This document shows positions 1 through 7,101 of a DNA stretch of 35,811 nucleotides, piece after piece. The stretch is from Actinomycetota bacterium. GTDB lineage: Bacteria; Actinomycetota; Actinomycetes; Streptosporangiales; Streptosporangiaceae. Numbering within the stretch: the first letter of the stretch is position 1; each line of letters begins with the position of its first letter. The notes beneath the pieces are model-generated. The model was not told where the DNA came from. It was given only the letters and a program-made list of their open reading frames with translations, and ran no database searches. The stretch covers positions 1 to 35,811 of the forward strand of contig JAJPIV010000044.1 of NCBI GenBank assembly GCA_021324595.1. Direction: 5' to 3'. The translations under genes were made by a program, and so were the position numbers.

Positions 1-49
1 CGCCCGCGAGCACCTGAACCAGATGCCCACCGCGAGCCCCGTGCGCTAG
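1..49 (+). CDS. 3' end of an unidentified gene (partial)
   Basis: An open frame enters at the left edge (codons from base 2) and ends at TAG 47-49, giving a 15-residue tail AREHLNQMPTASPVR. It faces the end of dtd, whose stop lies 28 bp further on, so the two genes are convergent. The tail is too short to assign to a family, and a chance open frame of this length cannot be excluded. Confidence 0.35.
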   Translation, partial: AREHLNQMPTASPVR

Positions 50-76
50 GCGCCCCTCGCCGGCGCCCGCGCTGGC

Positions 77-502
77 TCAGGCGTCGACGATCAGCGTCAC
101 CGGGCCGTCGTTGACCAGCGCGACCGCCATGTCCGCGCCGAACACGCCGGTCTGGACGCTTGCGCCGAGCGAGCGCAGCGCGTCGGCGAACGCGGTGACC
201 AGCGGCTCGGCCACCTCGCGCGGGGCCGCCGCCTGCCAGGTGGGCCGGCGGCCCTTCGACGTGTCGGCGTACAGCGTGAACTGGCTGATCACGAGCAACG
301 GCGCCCCGCTGTCCGCGCACGATCGCTCACCCGGCAGGATGCGCAGGTGGTAGACCTTGCGTGCGAGCGCGGCCGCGTTCTGCGCCGAGTCGTGGTGAGT
401 GACCCCGACGAGCACGACGAGCCCGGGGGCGCTCAACGCGCCGACGACCTGTCCGGCTACTGTGACGCTGGCCTCGCTGGCACGCTGGACGACAGCTCGC
501 AC
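77..502 (-). CDS. dtd: D-aminoacyl-tRNA deacylase
   Basis: A trans-editing enzyme that hydrolyses D-aminoacyl-tRNAs (known for D-Tyr-tRNA; the family also removes Gly from tRNA-Ala). The 141-residue length fits the family. The two active-site motifs are visible: SQFTLYAD at residues 73-80 and NDGPVT at 131-136, the latter forming the Gly-Pro loop that rejects L-amino acids. I chose GTG at 502 because the protein then begins VRAVVQR, matching the usual MRAVVQR start. The frame stays open to an ATG at 532, but those ten extra residues have no family counterpart. A GGAAG lies about 11 nt upstream of the GTG. It is divergent from the BKACE gene, with only 20 bp between starts. Confidence 0.93.
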   Translation of the reverse strand: MRAVVQRASEASVTVAGQVVGALSAPGLVVLVGVTHHDSAQNAAALARKVYHLRILPGERSCADSGAPLLVISQFTLYADTSKGRRPTWQAAAPREVAEPLVTAFADALRSLGASVQTGVFGADMAVALVNDGPVTLIVDA

Positions 503-522
503 GGGAAGGCATTCTTCCGCCG

Positions 523-1422
523 ATGACAGCACCAGGCAGCAACCGGCCCCCCGTCGGCGGCGGCGCGCCCGGGCGGGCGCCGTCGCCTGCCGCCACGGCG
601 GCGACCATGATCACGGTCGCGCCGACCGGGGCCGAGGTGGACAAGTCCGCGGTGCCCGCTCTCCCGGTCACGCTCGATGAGCTGGTGACGACCGCGCGGG
701 AGTGCCAGGAGGCGGGCGCCGCGATGATCCACGTGCACATCAGGGACGCCGACGCCAGGCCCACGCTCGACCTGGGGAGGCTGACCGAGACGGTCCGCGC
801 GCTGCGCGAGGCCACCGACCTGATCGTCCAGCTGTCCACGGGGGGCGCCGTCACCGACAGCTACGAGAGCAGGCTGGCCGTGCTTGACGCGCAGCCCGAC
901 TGCTGCTCGCTGACCTGCGGGACGGTCAATTTCGGCGATGAGGTCTTCATGAACCCCTGGCCGTTCATGCGCGAGCTCTACGCCAGGACCCAGGAGCGCG
1001 GCATCGTGCCCGAGTTCGAGCTGTTCGACTTCGGGCACATCGCGGCGCTGCACCGGCTGCTCGACGCCTGCGGCCCGCCGGCCGGCGGCCACGTCCACTG
1101 TGACCTGGTGATGGGCGTGCCGGGCGGCATGCCGGGCGACGCCGCCACGCTGGTCGCCGCGGTGGCCGCGCTGCCCCGCGGCGCGACCTGGTCGGCCACC
1201 GGGATCGGCCGGAGCACGCTCCCGGTGATGCTGGCGGCGCAGGCGGCCGGCGGCCACCTGAGGGTCGGCATGGAGGACACGGTCACCTTCGCGCGCGGGC
1301 GAGCGGTGACCGGCAATGCCGAGCTGGTCGAGCGCGCCGCCGCGCTGGCCCGGCTGGCCCAGCGCCCGCCGATGACCCCCGCGCAGGCACGGGTCATGCT
1401 CGCGGTGCCCGGGCGGCGCTGA
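523..1422 (+). CDS. BKACE family (3-keto-5-aminohexanoate cleavage enzyme-like, DUF849)
   Basis: A zinc-dependent condensation/cleavage enzyme of the beta-keto acid cleavage family, which cleaves beta-keto acids with acetyl-CoA to give acetoacetate plus an acyl-CoA. Visible family features are ITVAPTGAE near the start, the metal-binding HVHIRD at about residues 70-75 (H70, H72), STGGAVT, the WSATGIGR strand and a late GMEDTV. The substrate cannot be read from sequence because members of this family accept many different keto acids. Start uncertain: ATG 523 gives 299 residues with about 28 extra disordered residues; ATG 607 would start MITVAPTG exactly at the conserved strand but lacks a clear ribosome site. 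The asparaginase gene follows after 5 bp, so the two are probably co-transcribed. Confidence 0.85.
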   Translation: MTAPGSNRPPVGGGAPGRAPSPAATAATMITVAPTGAEVDKSAVPALPVTLDELVTTARECQEAGAAMIHVHIRDADARPTLDLGRLTETVRALREATDLIVQLSTGGAVTDSYESRLAVLDAQPDCCSLTCGTVNFGDEVFMNPWPFMRELYARTQERGIVPEFELFDFGHIAALHRLLDACGPPAGGHVHCDLVMGVPGGMPGDAATLVAAVAALPRGATWSATGIGRSTLPVMLAAQAAGGHLRVGMEDTVTFARGRAVTGNAELVERAAALARLAQRPPMTPAQARVMLAVPGRR

Positions 1423-1427
1423 CAGCG

Positions 1428-2432
1428 GTGCGAACCGAGCCGGCGAACCCCGTGCTCGCCGAGGTGATCAGGTCTGGCGCGCGCGAGTCAGTCCACCGCG
1501 GCGCGATCGAGGTGCTCGACGCCAGCGGGGTGCCCGAGCTGAGCGCCGGGGGGACCCGCGCCCCGGTGTTCCCCAGGTCGGCGAACAAGCCGATGCAGGC
1601 CGCGGCGATGCTCGCCTGCGGCCTCGGCCTCGGTGGCCGCCTGCTGGCCCTGGCCGCGGCCAGCCACTCGGGCGAGGACTTCCACCTGGCGGGCGTGCGC
1701 GAGATCCTGGCCGGGGCCGGCCTGACCGAGGCGGACCTGCGGTGCCCGCCGGACCTGCCGCTGGACGAGGGCGCGCGGGCAGCGCTGCTGCGCGCCGGCG
1801 GCGGCCCGGAGCCCATCCGCATGAACTGCTCGGGAAAGCACGCCGCGATGCTCGCGACGTGCGTGGCGGCGGGCTGGCCGGCGGACGGCTACCGTGACCC
1901 GGCCCACCCGCTCCAGGCAAGGATCAGGCGCGAGATCGAGGAGCTGGCCGGCGAGCCGGTGGCCGCGGCCGGCACCGACGGCTGCGGGGCGCCGCTGCTG
2001 GCCATCTCCGTGTCCGGGCTCGCCTGGGCCTTCCGCGCCCTGGTGCTGTCGCCTCCCGGCTCGCCCCGGCGCCGGGTCGCGGACGCGATGCGCGCCCACC
2101 CGGCCTGGGCCTCCGGGACGGCCCGGCCTGAGGCCGCGCTGATGGCAGCCGTTCCCGGGCTGCTGCTGAAGTCCGGTGCCGAGGGGGTGTGCGCGTTCGC
2201 CCTGCCGGACGGCCGGGCCGGGGCCGTCAAGATCGACGATGGCGCTCCGCGCGCGGTGCAGCCGCTGATGGCGGCCGTGCTCCGGGACATGGTGGTGCGT
2301 GCGCCGGGGGGCCGGGCCGGTGCCGATCTCGCCGCGCTGGACCGGCTCGCCACCGTGCCGGTCACCGGAGGCGGCGAGCCCGTGGGCCAGATCCGCGCCG
2401 TCCGGCTCGGCTGGCCCGCGGCGCGGTCCTAG
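1428..2432 (+). CDS. L-asparaginase II family protein
   Basis: A predicted amidohydrolase of the thermolabile Rhizobium etli-type asparaginase II family (PF06089), unrelated to E. coli AnsA/AnsB. It converts L-asparagine to aspartate and ammonia. Residues matching those reported for the structurally known family member are present: SxxK at S51/K54 (RSANKP), a second Ser-rich loop HSGEDFH at 80-86, NCSGKH at 133-138 (C134, K137) and TDGCGAP at 183-189 (D184, C186), forming the Ser/Lys site and the metal-bound Cys/Lys/Asp/Cys cluster. The 334-residue length is normal. It starts at GTG 1428, five bases after the BKACE stop. A strong 11-bp hairpin follows the stop, suggesting the transcript ends here. 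Confidence 0.88.
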   Translation: MRTEPANPVLAEVIRSGARESVHRGAIEVLDASGVPELSAGGTRAPVFPRSANKPMQAAAMLACGLGLGGRLLALAAASHSGEDFHLAGVREILAGAGLTEADLRCPPDLPLDEGARAALLRAGGGPEPIRMNCSGKHAAMLATCVAAGWPADGYRDPAHPLQARIRREIEELAGEPVAAAGTDGCGAPLLAISVSGLAWAFRALVLSPPGSPRRRVADAMRAHPAWASGTARPEAALMAAVPGLLLKSGAEGVCAFALPDGRAGAVKIDDGAPRAVQPLMAAVLRDMVVRAPGGRAGADLAALDRLATVPVTGGGEPVGQIRAVRLGWPAARS

Positions 2433-2440
2433 GCACCGGC

Positions 2441-2475
2441 CCCGGCACCGCGGCCCGGCCGGCGGCGGTGCCGGG
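2441..2475 (+). terminator. Stem-loop after the BKACE-asparaginase unit
   Basis: Perfect 11-bp arms (CCCGGCACCGC at 2441-2451, GCGGTGCCGGG at 2465-2475) enclose a 13-nt loop 8 bp after the asparaginase stop. No U-tract follows, which is common for actinobacterial terminators. The following gene is on the same strand, so it may have its own promoter. Confidence 0.55.
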
Positions 2476-2543
2476 TCCTCGCCCGGCTGCGGCGCATGCC
2501 GGGGCGATTTGCGGCCGTGAACGCAGCGGGCGAGACTGAAGGC

Positions 2544-2996
2544 ATGAGCCCGGTCAGCGTCAGCAACATCGGCGCCTACATCCGCGAGCAGCGCGAGCAG
2601 GCGAAGGACTCGATCCGCCAGCTCGCCCAGGCCGTCGGCGCCTCCAGCCCGTACCTGAGCCAGGTCGAGCGGGGCCTTCGCAGGCCGAGCGCGGAGATCC
2701 TGCAGCAGATCGCCAGGGGCCTGCGGATCTCCGCGGAGGCCCTCTACGTCCAGGCCGGGATCCTCGACCACCGTGAGGGCCAGGCCACGGTCACCGACGC
2801 CATCATGGCCGACACCGAGCTGACGGAACGCCAGAAGCAGATGCTCATCGACATCTACGAGTCGTTCCGCAAGGAGCTCAGGGCCAGCGCGGGTATCTCG
2901 GGCGAGGCGGAGCGGGCCCCTGCGCCCGGCCGGGAGAGCGGCGAGCCCGCCGGCGAGCGCGCCGAGCCGGACGTGACGGTGACCGGCACCGGATAG
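2544..2996 (+). CDS. XRE-family helix-turn-helix regulator
   Basis: A 150-residue DNA-binding protein. An HTH_3/Cro-like domain spans about residues 8-68 (IGAYIREQREQAKDSIRQLA, then VGASSPYLSQVERGLRRPSAEILQQIARGL) with the SxxYLSxVExGxRRPS recognition-helix pattern. Residues 75-112 are probably helical (ELTERQKQMLIDIYESFRKE) and may dimerise; residues after 115 are a charged, Pro/Glu-rich disordered tail. I chose ATG 2544 because the protein then starts directly before the HTH; the frame is open to 2496. Together with the next gene it resembles the mycobacterial Rv0474/Rv0476 neighbourhood (XRE regulator near a DUF2516 protein), here without an HbhA-like gene between. The target genes are unknown. 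Confidence 0.85.
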   Translation: MSPVSVSNIGAYIREQREQAKDSIRQLAQAVGASSPYLSQVERGLRRPSAEILQQIARGLRISAEALYVQAGILDHREGQATVTDAIMADTELTERQKQMLIDIYESFRKELRASAGISGEAERAPAPGRESGEPAGERAEPDVTVTGTG

Positions 2997-2999
2997 ATT
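2994..2999 (+). promoter_or_regulatory. -10 element TAGATT of a probable leaderless promoter
   Basis: TAGATT fits the actinobacterial TANNNT -10 and stands exactly 6 nt before the GTG start of the DUF2516 gene, so transcription would begin at or next to the start codon. Its first three bases are the TAG stop codon of the preceding XRE gene. No SD-like sequence precedes the GTG. Confidence 0.5.
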
Positions 3000-3005
3000 G
3001 GCTTC

Positions 3006-3350
3006 GTGACGAACTTCTCCGCGTTCACGCCGCTGTACTGGCTGTTCTGGGTGCTCGGCGTCGCGGCGCTGGTGGTGGAGGCCTGGGCGCTGGTCGACGC
3101 GATCAGGCGGCCCGGGGCCGCGTTCCCCGCGGCGGGTAAGCAGACCAAGCCGCTCTGGCTGGTCATCCTCGGCGTGAGCGTCGCGATCGGGCTCTACGGC
3201 GTCACCTACGGCGGCGGGTTCTCGCCGCTCAACATCCTGGAGGTCGCCGCGTTCATCGCCGCCGCCATCTACCTCACCGACGTCCGGCCGAAGGTGCGCG
3301 AGATGGGCGCCGGCGGCTCGTCGCGCAACGGCCCCTACGGGCCCTGGTGA
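3006..3350 (+). CDS. DUF2516 family small membrane protein
   Basis: A 114-residue inner-membrane protein of unknown function. Predicted membrane segments lie at about 9-31 (YWLFWVLGVAALVVEAWALV), 49-68 (LWLVILGVSVAIGLYGVTYG) and 75-92 (LNILEVAAFIAAAIYLTDV). The conserved EAWALVDAIRRP motif after the first segment and the K-rich loop before the second are typical of DUF2516. The C-terminal 20 residues are Gly/Ser/Arg-rich and probably cytoplasmic. The GTG start has no ribosome-binding site but sits 6 nt after a -10-like TAGATT, consistent with leaderless initiation. The AlaX gene follows after 7 bp and is probably read from the same transcript. Confidence 0.85.
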   Translation: MTNFSAFTPLYWLFWVLGVAALVVEAWALVDAIRRPGAAFPAAGKQTKPLWLVILGVSVAIGLYGVTYGGGFSPLNILEVAAFIAAAIYLTDVRPKVREMGAGGSSRNGPYGPW

Positions 3351-3357
3351 GCCAGGG

Positions 3358-4089
3358 ATGAGCGGGGTGACCTGGCGCACGCACCGGCTCGAGCTCGACG
3401 ATCAGACGCTGCGCGAGTGGGACGCGACGGTGCTGTCCAGCGGTGCGGACGGGATCGTGCTCGACCGTTCCGCCTTCTACCCCGGGGGCGGGGGGCAGCC
3501 ACCCGACCACGGGGTGCTGCTCTGGGGAGGGGTGCAGACCCCGATCGCCGGGGCGCGCAAGGGTGACGACCTGTATCTGATCCCGGCGCAGGGCGCTCCC
3601 CTGCCGCCGCCGGGCACCGCCGTCCGCGGCGCGATCGAGGACGAGCGCCGGACGGCGCTCATGCGCACCCATTCCGGCCTGCATGTGCTGTGCGGCGTCG
3701 TCTTCCGTGACTACGGCTCGCTGGTCACCGGCGGGAACATGGAGCCCTACTCCGCGCGGATGGACTTCGACCTGCCCGAGCTGCCCGCCGGCTTCAGGGA
3801 CGCGGTCGAGGCCGCCTGCAACGCCGAGATCGCCGCGGGCCGCCGGATCGACGTGCGGGTGCTGCCCAGGGACGAGGCGTTCGCCATCCCCGGCATCGTC
3901 CGGACGGCGACGAACCTGGTCCCCGACGATGTCAAGGAGGTCAGGATCGTCGACATCGTCGGGCTCGATCAGCAGGCGGACGGAGGCACCCACGTGGCCA
4001 CCACCGCGCAGATCGGCCGCATCGAGGTCGTCAAGATCGAGAACAAGGGCCGGGGCTTCCGGCGGCTCCGGATCAGGATCACCGACTGA
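3358..4089 (+). CDS. AlaX-type alanyl-tRNA editing protein
   Basis: A free-standing homologue of the AlaRS editing domain, which in trans deacylates Ser- or Gly-tRNA-Ala. The 243-residue size corresponds to AlaX-M: an N-terminal beta-barrel region (SAFYPGGGGQPPDHG at about 38-52, the family's FYPxGGGQ motif) followed by the editing core. The first zinc pair H105-xxx-H109 is present in RTHSGLHVL. The second motif, normally CxGTH, reads ADGGTH, so the usual Cys ligand is Asp208, while H212 is kept. This could mean altered metal binding; such variants may be common in actinobacterial AlaX, which I cannot check here. ATG 3358 follows the DUF2516 stop by 7 bp, with CAGGG as a short ribosome site. 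Confidence 0.9.
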   Translation: MSGVTWRTHRLELDDQTLREWDATVLSSGADGIVLDRSAFYPGGGGQPPDHGVLLWGGVQTPIAGARKGDDLYLIPAQGAPLPPPGTAVRGAIEDERRTALMRTHSGLHVLCGVVFRDYGSLVTGGNMEPYSARMDFDLPELPAGFRDAVEAACNAEIAAGRRIDVRVLPRDEAFAIPGIVRTATNLVPDDVKEVRIVDIVGLDQQADGGTHVATTAQIGRIEVVKIENKGRGFRRLRIRITD

Positions 4090-4122
4090 CGCGGCCGCTC
4101 ACGACTGACGCGGCCGCGTCAG
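4083..4122. terminator. Tandemly duplicated palindromic terminator between convergent genes
   Basis: The 16-mer CGACTGACGCGGCCGC occurs at 4083-4098 and again at 4102-4117. The second copy is completed into a perfect 18-bp palindrome at 4105-4122 (CTGACGCGG and its complement), which contains the M56 stop codon; the first copy contains the AlaX stop TGA at 4087-4089. It sits tail-to-tail between the two genes, so a bidirectional terminator is the natural reading. Confidence 0.5.
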
Positions 4123-5141
4123 ATCGGCAGCAACAGCGCGGCGACCGGCGTGATCACCAGCGCCGCGGTCACCGCGGCCACCAGCACCGCGGCCGGGGCG
4201 GGCAGGCCAGGCGGCGGGCGCAGCAGCCGGATCACCCGGGCCGCGAGCTCGGCCGAGGCGGCGGGCTGGCCGGATGCGGGAAGCTGGCCGGAGGCGGCGC
4301 CAGGCCGGGCGGCGTTCTCGCTCGCCGCCGCGGCGGCCGCCAGGGCCCCGGCCGGGGCCACGCCGGCTCCGGCGGCCCCCACCCGCAGCAGCGCGGTGGC
4401 CAGCTCCCTGGCCGGCCGGTGACGCCGCGCCCGGTCGTCGGCGAGCATCTCGACGAGCAGCGCCACCTCGCGGTTGGCGTCACGGGCGGTCGCCGACCAG
4501 CGGAACGCGCGCAGCAAGGCAGTGAACGGGAGCAGCACCAGGTCGTGGCGCGCGCGCAGGTGAGCCCGCTCGTGAGCCAGCACGGCCGCGAGCTCGGCCT
4601 GGTCGAGCAGGCTGAGCGTGCCCGCGCTGAACACGATCGCCGAGCGCAGCCCGGGCACGCAGTAGGCGGCCGCCGCCGGGTGGTCGACCACGAGCGCGCC
4701 GGGGACCTTGGGGTCACCGTGGGCGAGCAGGCCGAGCAGCGACAACTGCCGGTGCCTGGCTCGCATCACCGCGGCGATCGCGGCGAGCAGGATCCAGCAG
4801 AGCACGGCCAGCAGCACCGTGCCCGCGCCGAGCGCGAACAGGCGGAGCCCGGCCGCCAGGCTCCACGGGCGGCTCGCTGGCCGGCCCAGCCCGGCCAGCA
4901 TCCAGACGGCCTGGCCGGCGTCGGCGGCCAGGCTGGACAGCCGCCCGCCCTCATGCAGGCCCAGGGTGCCAAGTCCGGTGATCGCGCCGACCGTCGCCAG
5001 GCCCCAGCCGAGCCCGAGCGCCTGCCACAGGGCGATCGCCAAGGCGGGCGACCGCCTCGACCATCGCGCACCGGTCAGCAACCGCGCGGCCAGGACGGAG
5101 CCGACCGCGACGAGACCGAGCAGGGCCACGGTGCCTGGCAC
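4119..5141 (-). CDS. M56-family membrane metallopeptidase (BlaR1/MecR1-like)
   Basis: A multispanning membrane zinc protease of family M56. Predicted membrane segments lie at about 2-22, 33-60, 98-126 and near the C-terminus (about 313-338). The zinc motif HERAH is at 190-194 in LAHERAHLRARHD, with the upstream catalytic region CVPGLRSAIVFSAG typical of M56. Unlike BlaR1 there is no C-terminal penicillin-binding sensor domain: 340 residues end in an Ala/Pro-rich stretch and a last helix. The signal it senses is therefore unknown. The GTG start at 5141 lies 6 bp after the stop of the BlaI-type gene, so the pair forms an operon. By analogy with BlaR1/BlaI the protease may relieve repression by its partner; this is inference. 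Confidence 0.82.
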   Translation of the reverse strand: MPGTVALLGLVAVGSVLAARLLTGARWSRRSPALAIALWQALGLGWGLATVGAITGLGTLGLHEGGRLSSLAADAGQAVWMLAGLGRPASRPWSLAAGLRLFALGAGTVLLAVLCWILLAAIAAVMRARHRQLSLLGLLAHGDPKVPGALVVDHPAAAAYCVPGLRSAIVFSAGTLSLLDQAELAAVLAHERAHLRARHDLVLLPFTALLRAFRWSATARDANREVALLVEMLADDRARRHRPARELATALLRVGAAGAGVAPAGALAAAAAASENAARPGAASGQLPASGQPAASAELAARVIRLLRPPPGLPAPAAVLVAAVTAALVITPVAALLLPI

Positions 5142-5147
5142 GGCAGG

Positions 5148-5513
5148 TCAGGTCCCGTCGGCTCCGGTGAGCGTCTCGAGCGCGGCGCGCAGGGCGCGCG
5201 CCTCGGCCTCGGACACGCTGCGGGCGAACCTGGTCAGCGCTGCCTGCCGGTCGCCGGTCTGATCGAGGGCCGTGAGCATGAGCTCGGCCACGTACGCCTC
5301 GCGGCTCTCCGCCGGGCGGTACAGCCATGCGCGGCCGGCCCGCTGGCGGCGGGCGAACCCCTTCTTGGCAAGCCGGTCGAGCACTGTCATGACCGTCGTG
5401 TGGGCCAGGCCCCGGTTGGGCAGGCTGGCGCTGACCTGCCTGACCGTCATCGGGCCGGCCGACTCCCACAGGACTTCCATGATGGCCCGCTCAAGGTCTC
5501 CGAGCCGGTTCAT
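5148..5513 (-). CDS. BlaI/MecI/CopY-family transcriptional repressor
   Basis: A 121-residue winged-helix repressor (Penicillinase_R family): LGDLERAIMEVLWESAGPMTVRQVSASL, then AHTTVMTVLDRLAKKGFARRQRAGRAWLYRP, the standard HTH, recognition helix and wing, followed by a C-terminal dimerisation helix pair. Starts at ATG 5513 or GTG 5516; the frame is open to 5618, but the extra Pro/Arg-rich residues are not family sequence. A -10-like TATCGT lies 6 nt before ATG 5513 (3 nt before GTG 5516), so the mRNA may be leaderless. The bases before the start contain TGTAGT, similar to half-sites of BlaI operators, so autoregulation is plausible. No beta-lactamase gene is adjacent. Confidence 0.88.
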   Translation of the reverse strand: MNRLGDLERAIMEVLWESAGPMTVRQVSASLPNRGLAHTTVMTVLDRLAKKGFARRQRAGRAWLYRPAESREAYVAELMLTALDQTGDRQAALTRFARSVSEAEARALRAALETLTGADGT

Positions 5514-5519
5514 CACTAC

Positions 5520-5550
5520 ACGATACGAGGCAATGCCGCGCGCCCCGCAA
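5520..5550 (-). promoter_or_regulatory. Candidate promoter/operator of the BlaI-M56 pair
   Basis: On the reverse strand, TTGCGG (5550-5545) and TATCGT (5525-5520) are separated by 19 bp, with the start codon immediately downstream, giving an essentially leaderless transcript. The overlapping TGTAGT resembles a BlaI-type half-site. The -35 is weak and the spacer long. Confidence 0.35.
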
Positions 5551-5644
5551 GCCCCCCGCGGCGACCGCGGCGGGCCCGCCGGGCGCGGCATACTTCCTGA
5601 CAGGGCACCAGGCAGCATCGGGGGCGCGAAGGGACGGCGCGGGC

Positions 5645-6169
5645 ATGCGGATCTCCATCTGCCGGGGCGACATCACGGACCAGCGCGTGGACGCGATCGT
5701 GAACGCGGCGAACTCCTCGCTGCTCGGCGGCGGTGGCGTGGACGGCGCCATCCACCGCAAGGGAGGCCCGGCGATCCTGGCCGCGTGCCGCGAGCTGCGC
5801 GCCGGCGCGTACCGCGACGGCCTGCCTGCGGGCCAGGCGGTCGCGACGACCGCGGGCAACCTGGCCGCCCGCTGGGTGATCCACACCGTCGGGCCGGTCT
5901 ACTCGCGGCAGGAGGACCGCTCGCCGGTGCTGGCTTCCTGCTACGTTCAGTCCCTGCGGGTCGCCGACGAGCTCGGCGCGGCGACGGTCGCGTTCCCCGC
6001 CATCTCGGCGGGCGCCTACGGCTGGCCGCTCGGCGAGGCGGCGCGGACCGCGCTGTCCGCGGTGACGGCGGCGCCCTCCCGGGTAGCCCACGTGCGCTTC
6101 GTGCTCTTCTCCGACGCCGCCCTGGATGCCTTCCTGCGGGCGCGCGCCGCGCTGTCGCCGGGAAGCTGA
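5645..6169 (+). CDS. Macrodomain protein (O-acetyl-ADP-ribose deacetylase-like)
   Basis: A 174-residue single macrodomain of the YmdB/MacroD type. It binds ADP-ribose and probably removes O-acetyl-ADP-ribose acetyl groups or reverses mono-ADP-ribosylation. Signature elements: GDIT at 8-11, IVNAANSSLLGGGGVDGAIH at 18-37 (Asn20/Asn23/Asp33 and the Gly-rich loop), HTVGPVY, and the phosphate-binding loop AFPAISAGAYGWP. All catalytic-site positions I know of are kept. It lies 39 bp before an NrtR-like gene on the same strand; NrtR proteins respond to ADP-ribose, so a shared link to ADP-ribose or NAD turnover is plausible. Start ATG 5645. Confidence 0.92.
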   Translation: MRISICRGDITDQRVDAIVNAANSSLLGGGGVDGAIHRKGGPAILAACRELRAGAYRDGLPAGQAVATTAGNLAARWVIHTVGPVYSRQEDRSPVLASCYVQSLRVADELGAATVAFPAISAGAYGWPLGEAARTALSAVTAAPSRVAHVRFVLFSDAALDAFLRARAALSPGS

Positions 6170-6196
6170 ACCGTCCTGTGGCGCGCCGGATCGCGC

Positions 6197-6202
6197 TAGG
6201 TT
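6197..6202 (+). promoter_or_regulatory. -10 element TAGGTT of a probable leaderless promoter
   Basis: TAGGTT lies exactly 6 nt before ATG 6209 of the NrtR-like gene, and no SD precedes that ATG. A leaderless transcript is likely, independent of the macrodomain gene upstream. Confidence 0.5.
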
Positions 6203-6208
6203 GCGGGC

Positions 6209-7024
6209 ATGGAGATGCCAAGGGTCGCGGTGAGCGTGGACCTCGTCATCCTCACCGTGCGCCGCAGCGCGCTCTCGGCGCTGGTGTGGCGGCGGGACCG
6301 GGAGCCCCACCGCGGGCTCTGGGCGCTGCCCGGGGGATTCATCCGGCTCGATGAGGACCTGCCCGCCACCGCGGCCAGGGTGCTCGCCGAGCGGGCCGGG
6401 CTGCCCGACGCCCCGGTCCACCTTGAGCAGCTCCAGACCTACGGGTACCCGGACCGTGACCCGAGGCAGCGAGTGGTGACGGTTGCCTACCTCGGCCTCG
6501 CGCCCGACCTGCCGGCCCCGGAGGAGCCGAGGATGAGCTGGCAGCCGGTGGACAGCCTGCACCGGATGGCCTTCGACCACCTGCGCATCCTGCAGGACGG
6601 GGTCGAGCGGGCCCGGGCCAAGCTCGAGTACACGTCGCTGGCGGCCGCGTTCTGCCGGGACGAGTTCACCGTCGCCGACCTGCGCCGGGTGTACGAGATC
6701 GTGTGGGGCACCCCGCTCGACCCGCGGAACTTCCACCGCAAGGTCACCGGCGCGGAGCGCTTCCTGGTGGAGACCGGCTCGGCAAGCTCCTCCCGCGGCA
6801 GGCCCGCCCAGCTCTACCGCCGCGGCGACGCCGACCTCCTCCACCCGCCCATGCTGCGGCCCCGGCCGCGCCAGCCCGGTGAGCCCGCGCGCCAGTCGCC
6901 GTCCGGGCCGGTCCGGGAGCAGCCGGGCGCTCCGCCCGGCCGGGCCGCGGACGGGGACGGCGTACCCTCATCACATGCGGGACGCCGCCGCCCCGGCGAG
7001 GTCCCGGCCCGTGCGCTGCAGTGA
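6209..7024 (+). CDS. NrtR-like regulator: degenerate Nudix domain plus winged HTH
   Basis: A 271-residue protein. Residues about 6-140 form a Nudix fold ([24 protein letters not shown], then [10 protein letters not shown]); residues 145-215 match the C-terminal winged helix of NrtR-family regulators ([24 protein letters not shown] ... [10 protein letters not shown] ... GRPAQLYRR). The Nudix box is broken: in GX5EX7REUXEEXGU the residues are G43, E49, R57, then V58 and R62 replace two catalytic glutamates (E61 is kept). That indicates a sensor rather than a hydrolase, as in NrtR, which binds ADP-ribose and represses NAD genes. The last 55 residues are Pro/Arg-rich and disordered. ATG 6209 or 6215 could start it. 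The regulated genes are unknown; the macrodomain gene next door is an obvious candidate. Confidence 0.82.
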   Translation: MEMPRVAVSVDLVILTVRRSALSALVWRRDREPHRGLWALPGGFIRLDEDLPATAARVLAERAGLPDAPVHLEQLQTYGYPDRDPRQRVVTVAYLGLAPDLPAPEEPRMSWQPVDSLHRMAFDHLRILQDGVERARAKLEYTSLAAAFCRDEFTVADLRRVYEIVWGTPLDPRNFHRKVTGAERFLVETGSASSSRGRPAQLYRRGDADLLHPPMLRPRPRQPGEPARQSPSGPVREQPGAPPGRAADGDGVPSSHAGRRRPGEVPARALQ

Positions 7025-7101
7025 ACGCTCGACGGGCGCCCCCGGTCCGGCCGATGCGGGTCGCCGGCGGCGCGCCCGCCCGATCAGGCGGGAGGACGAC
7101 G

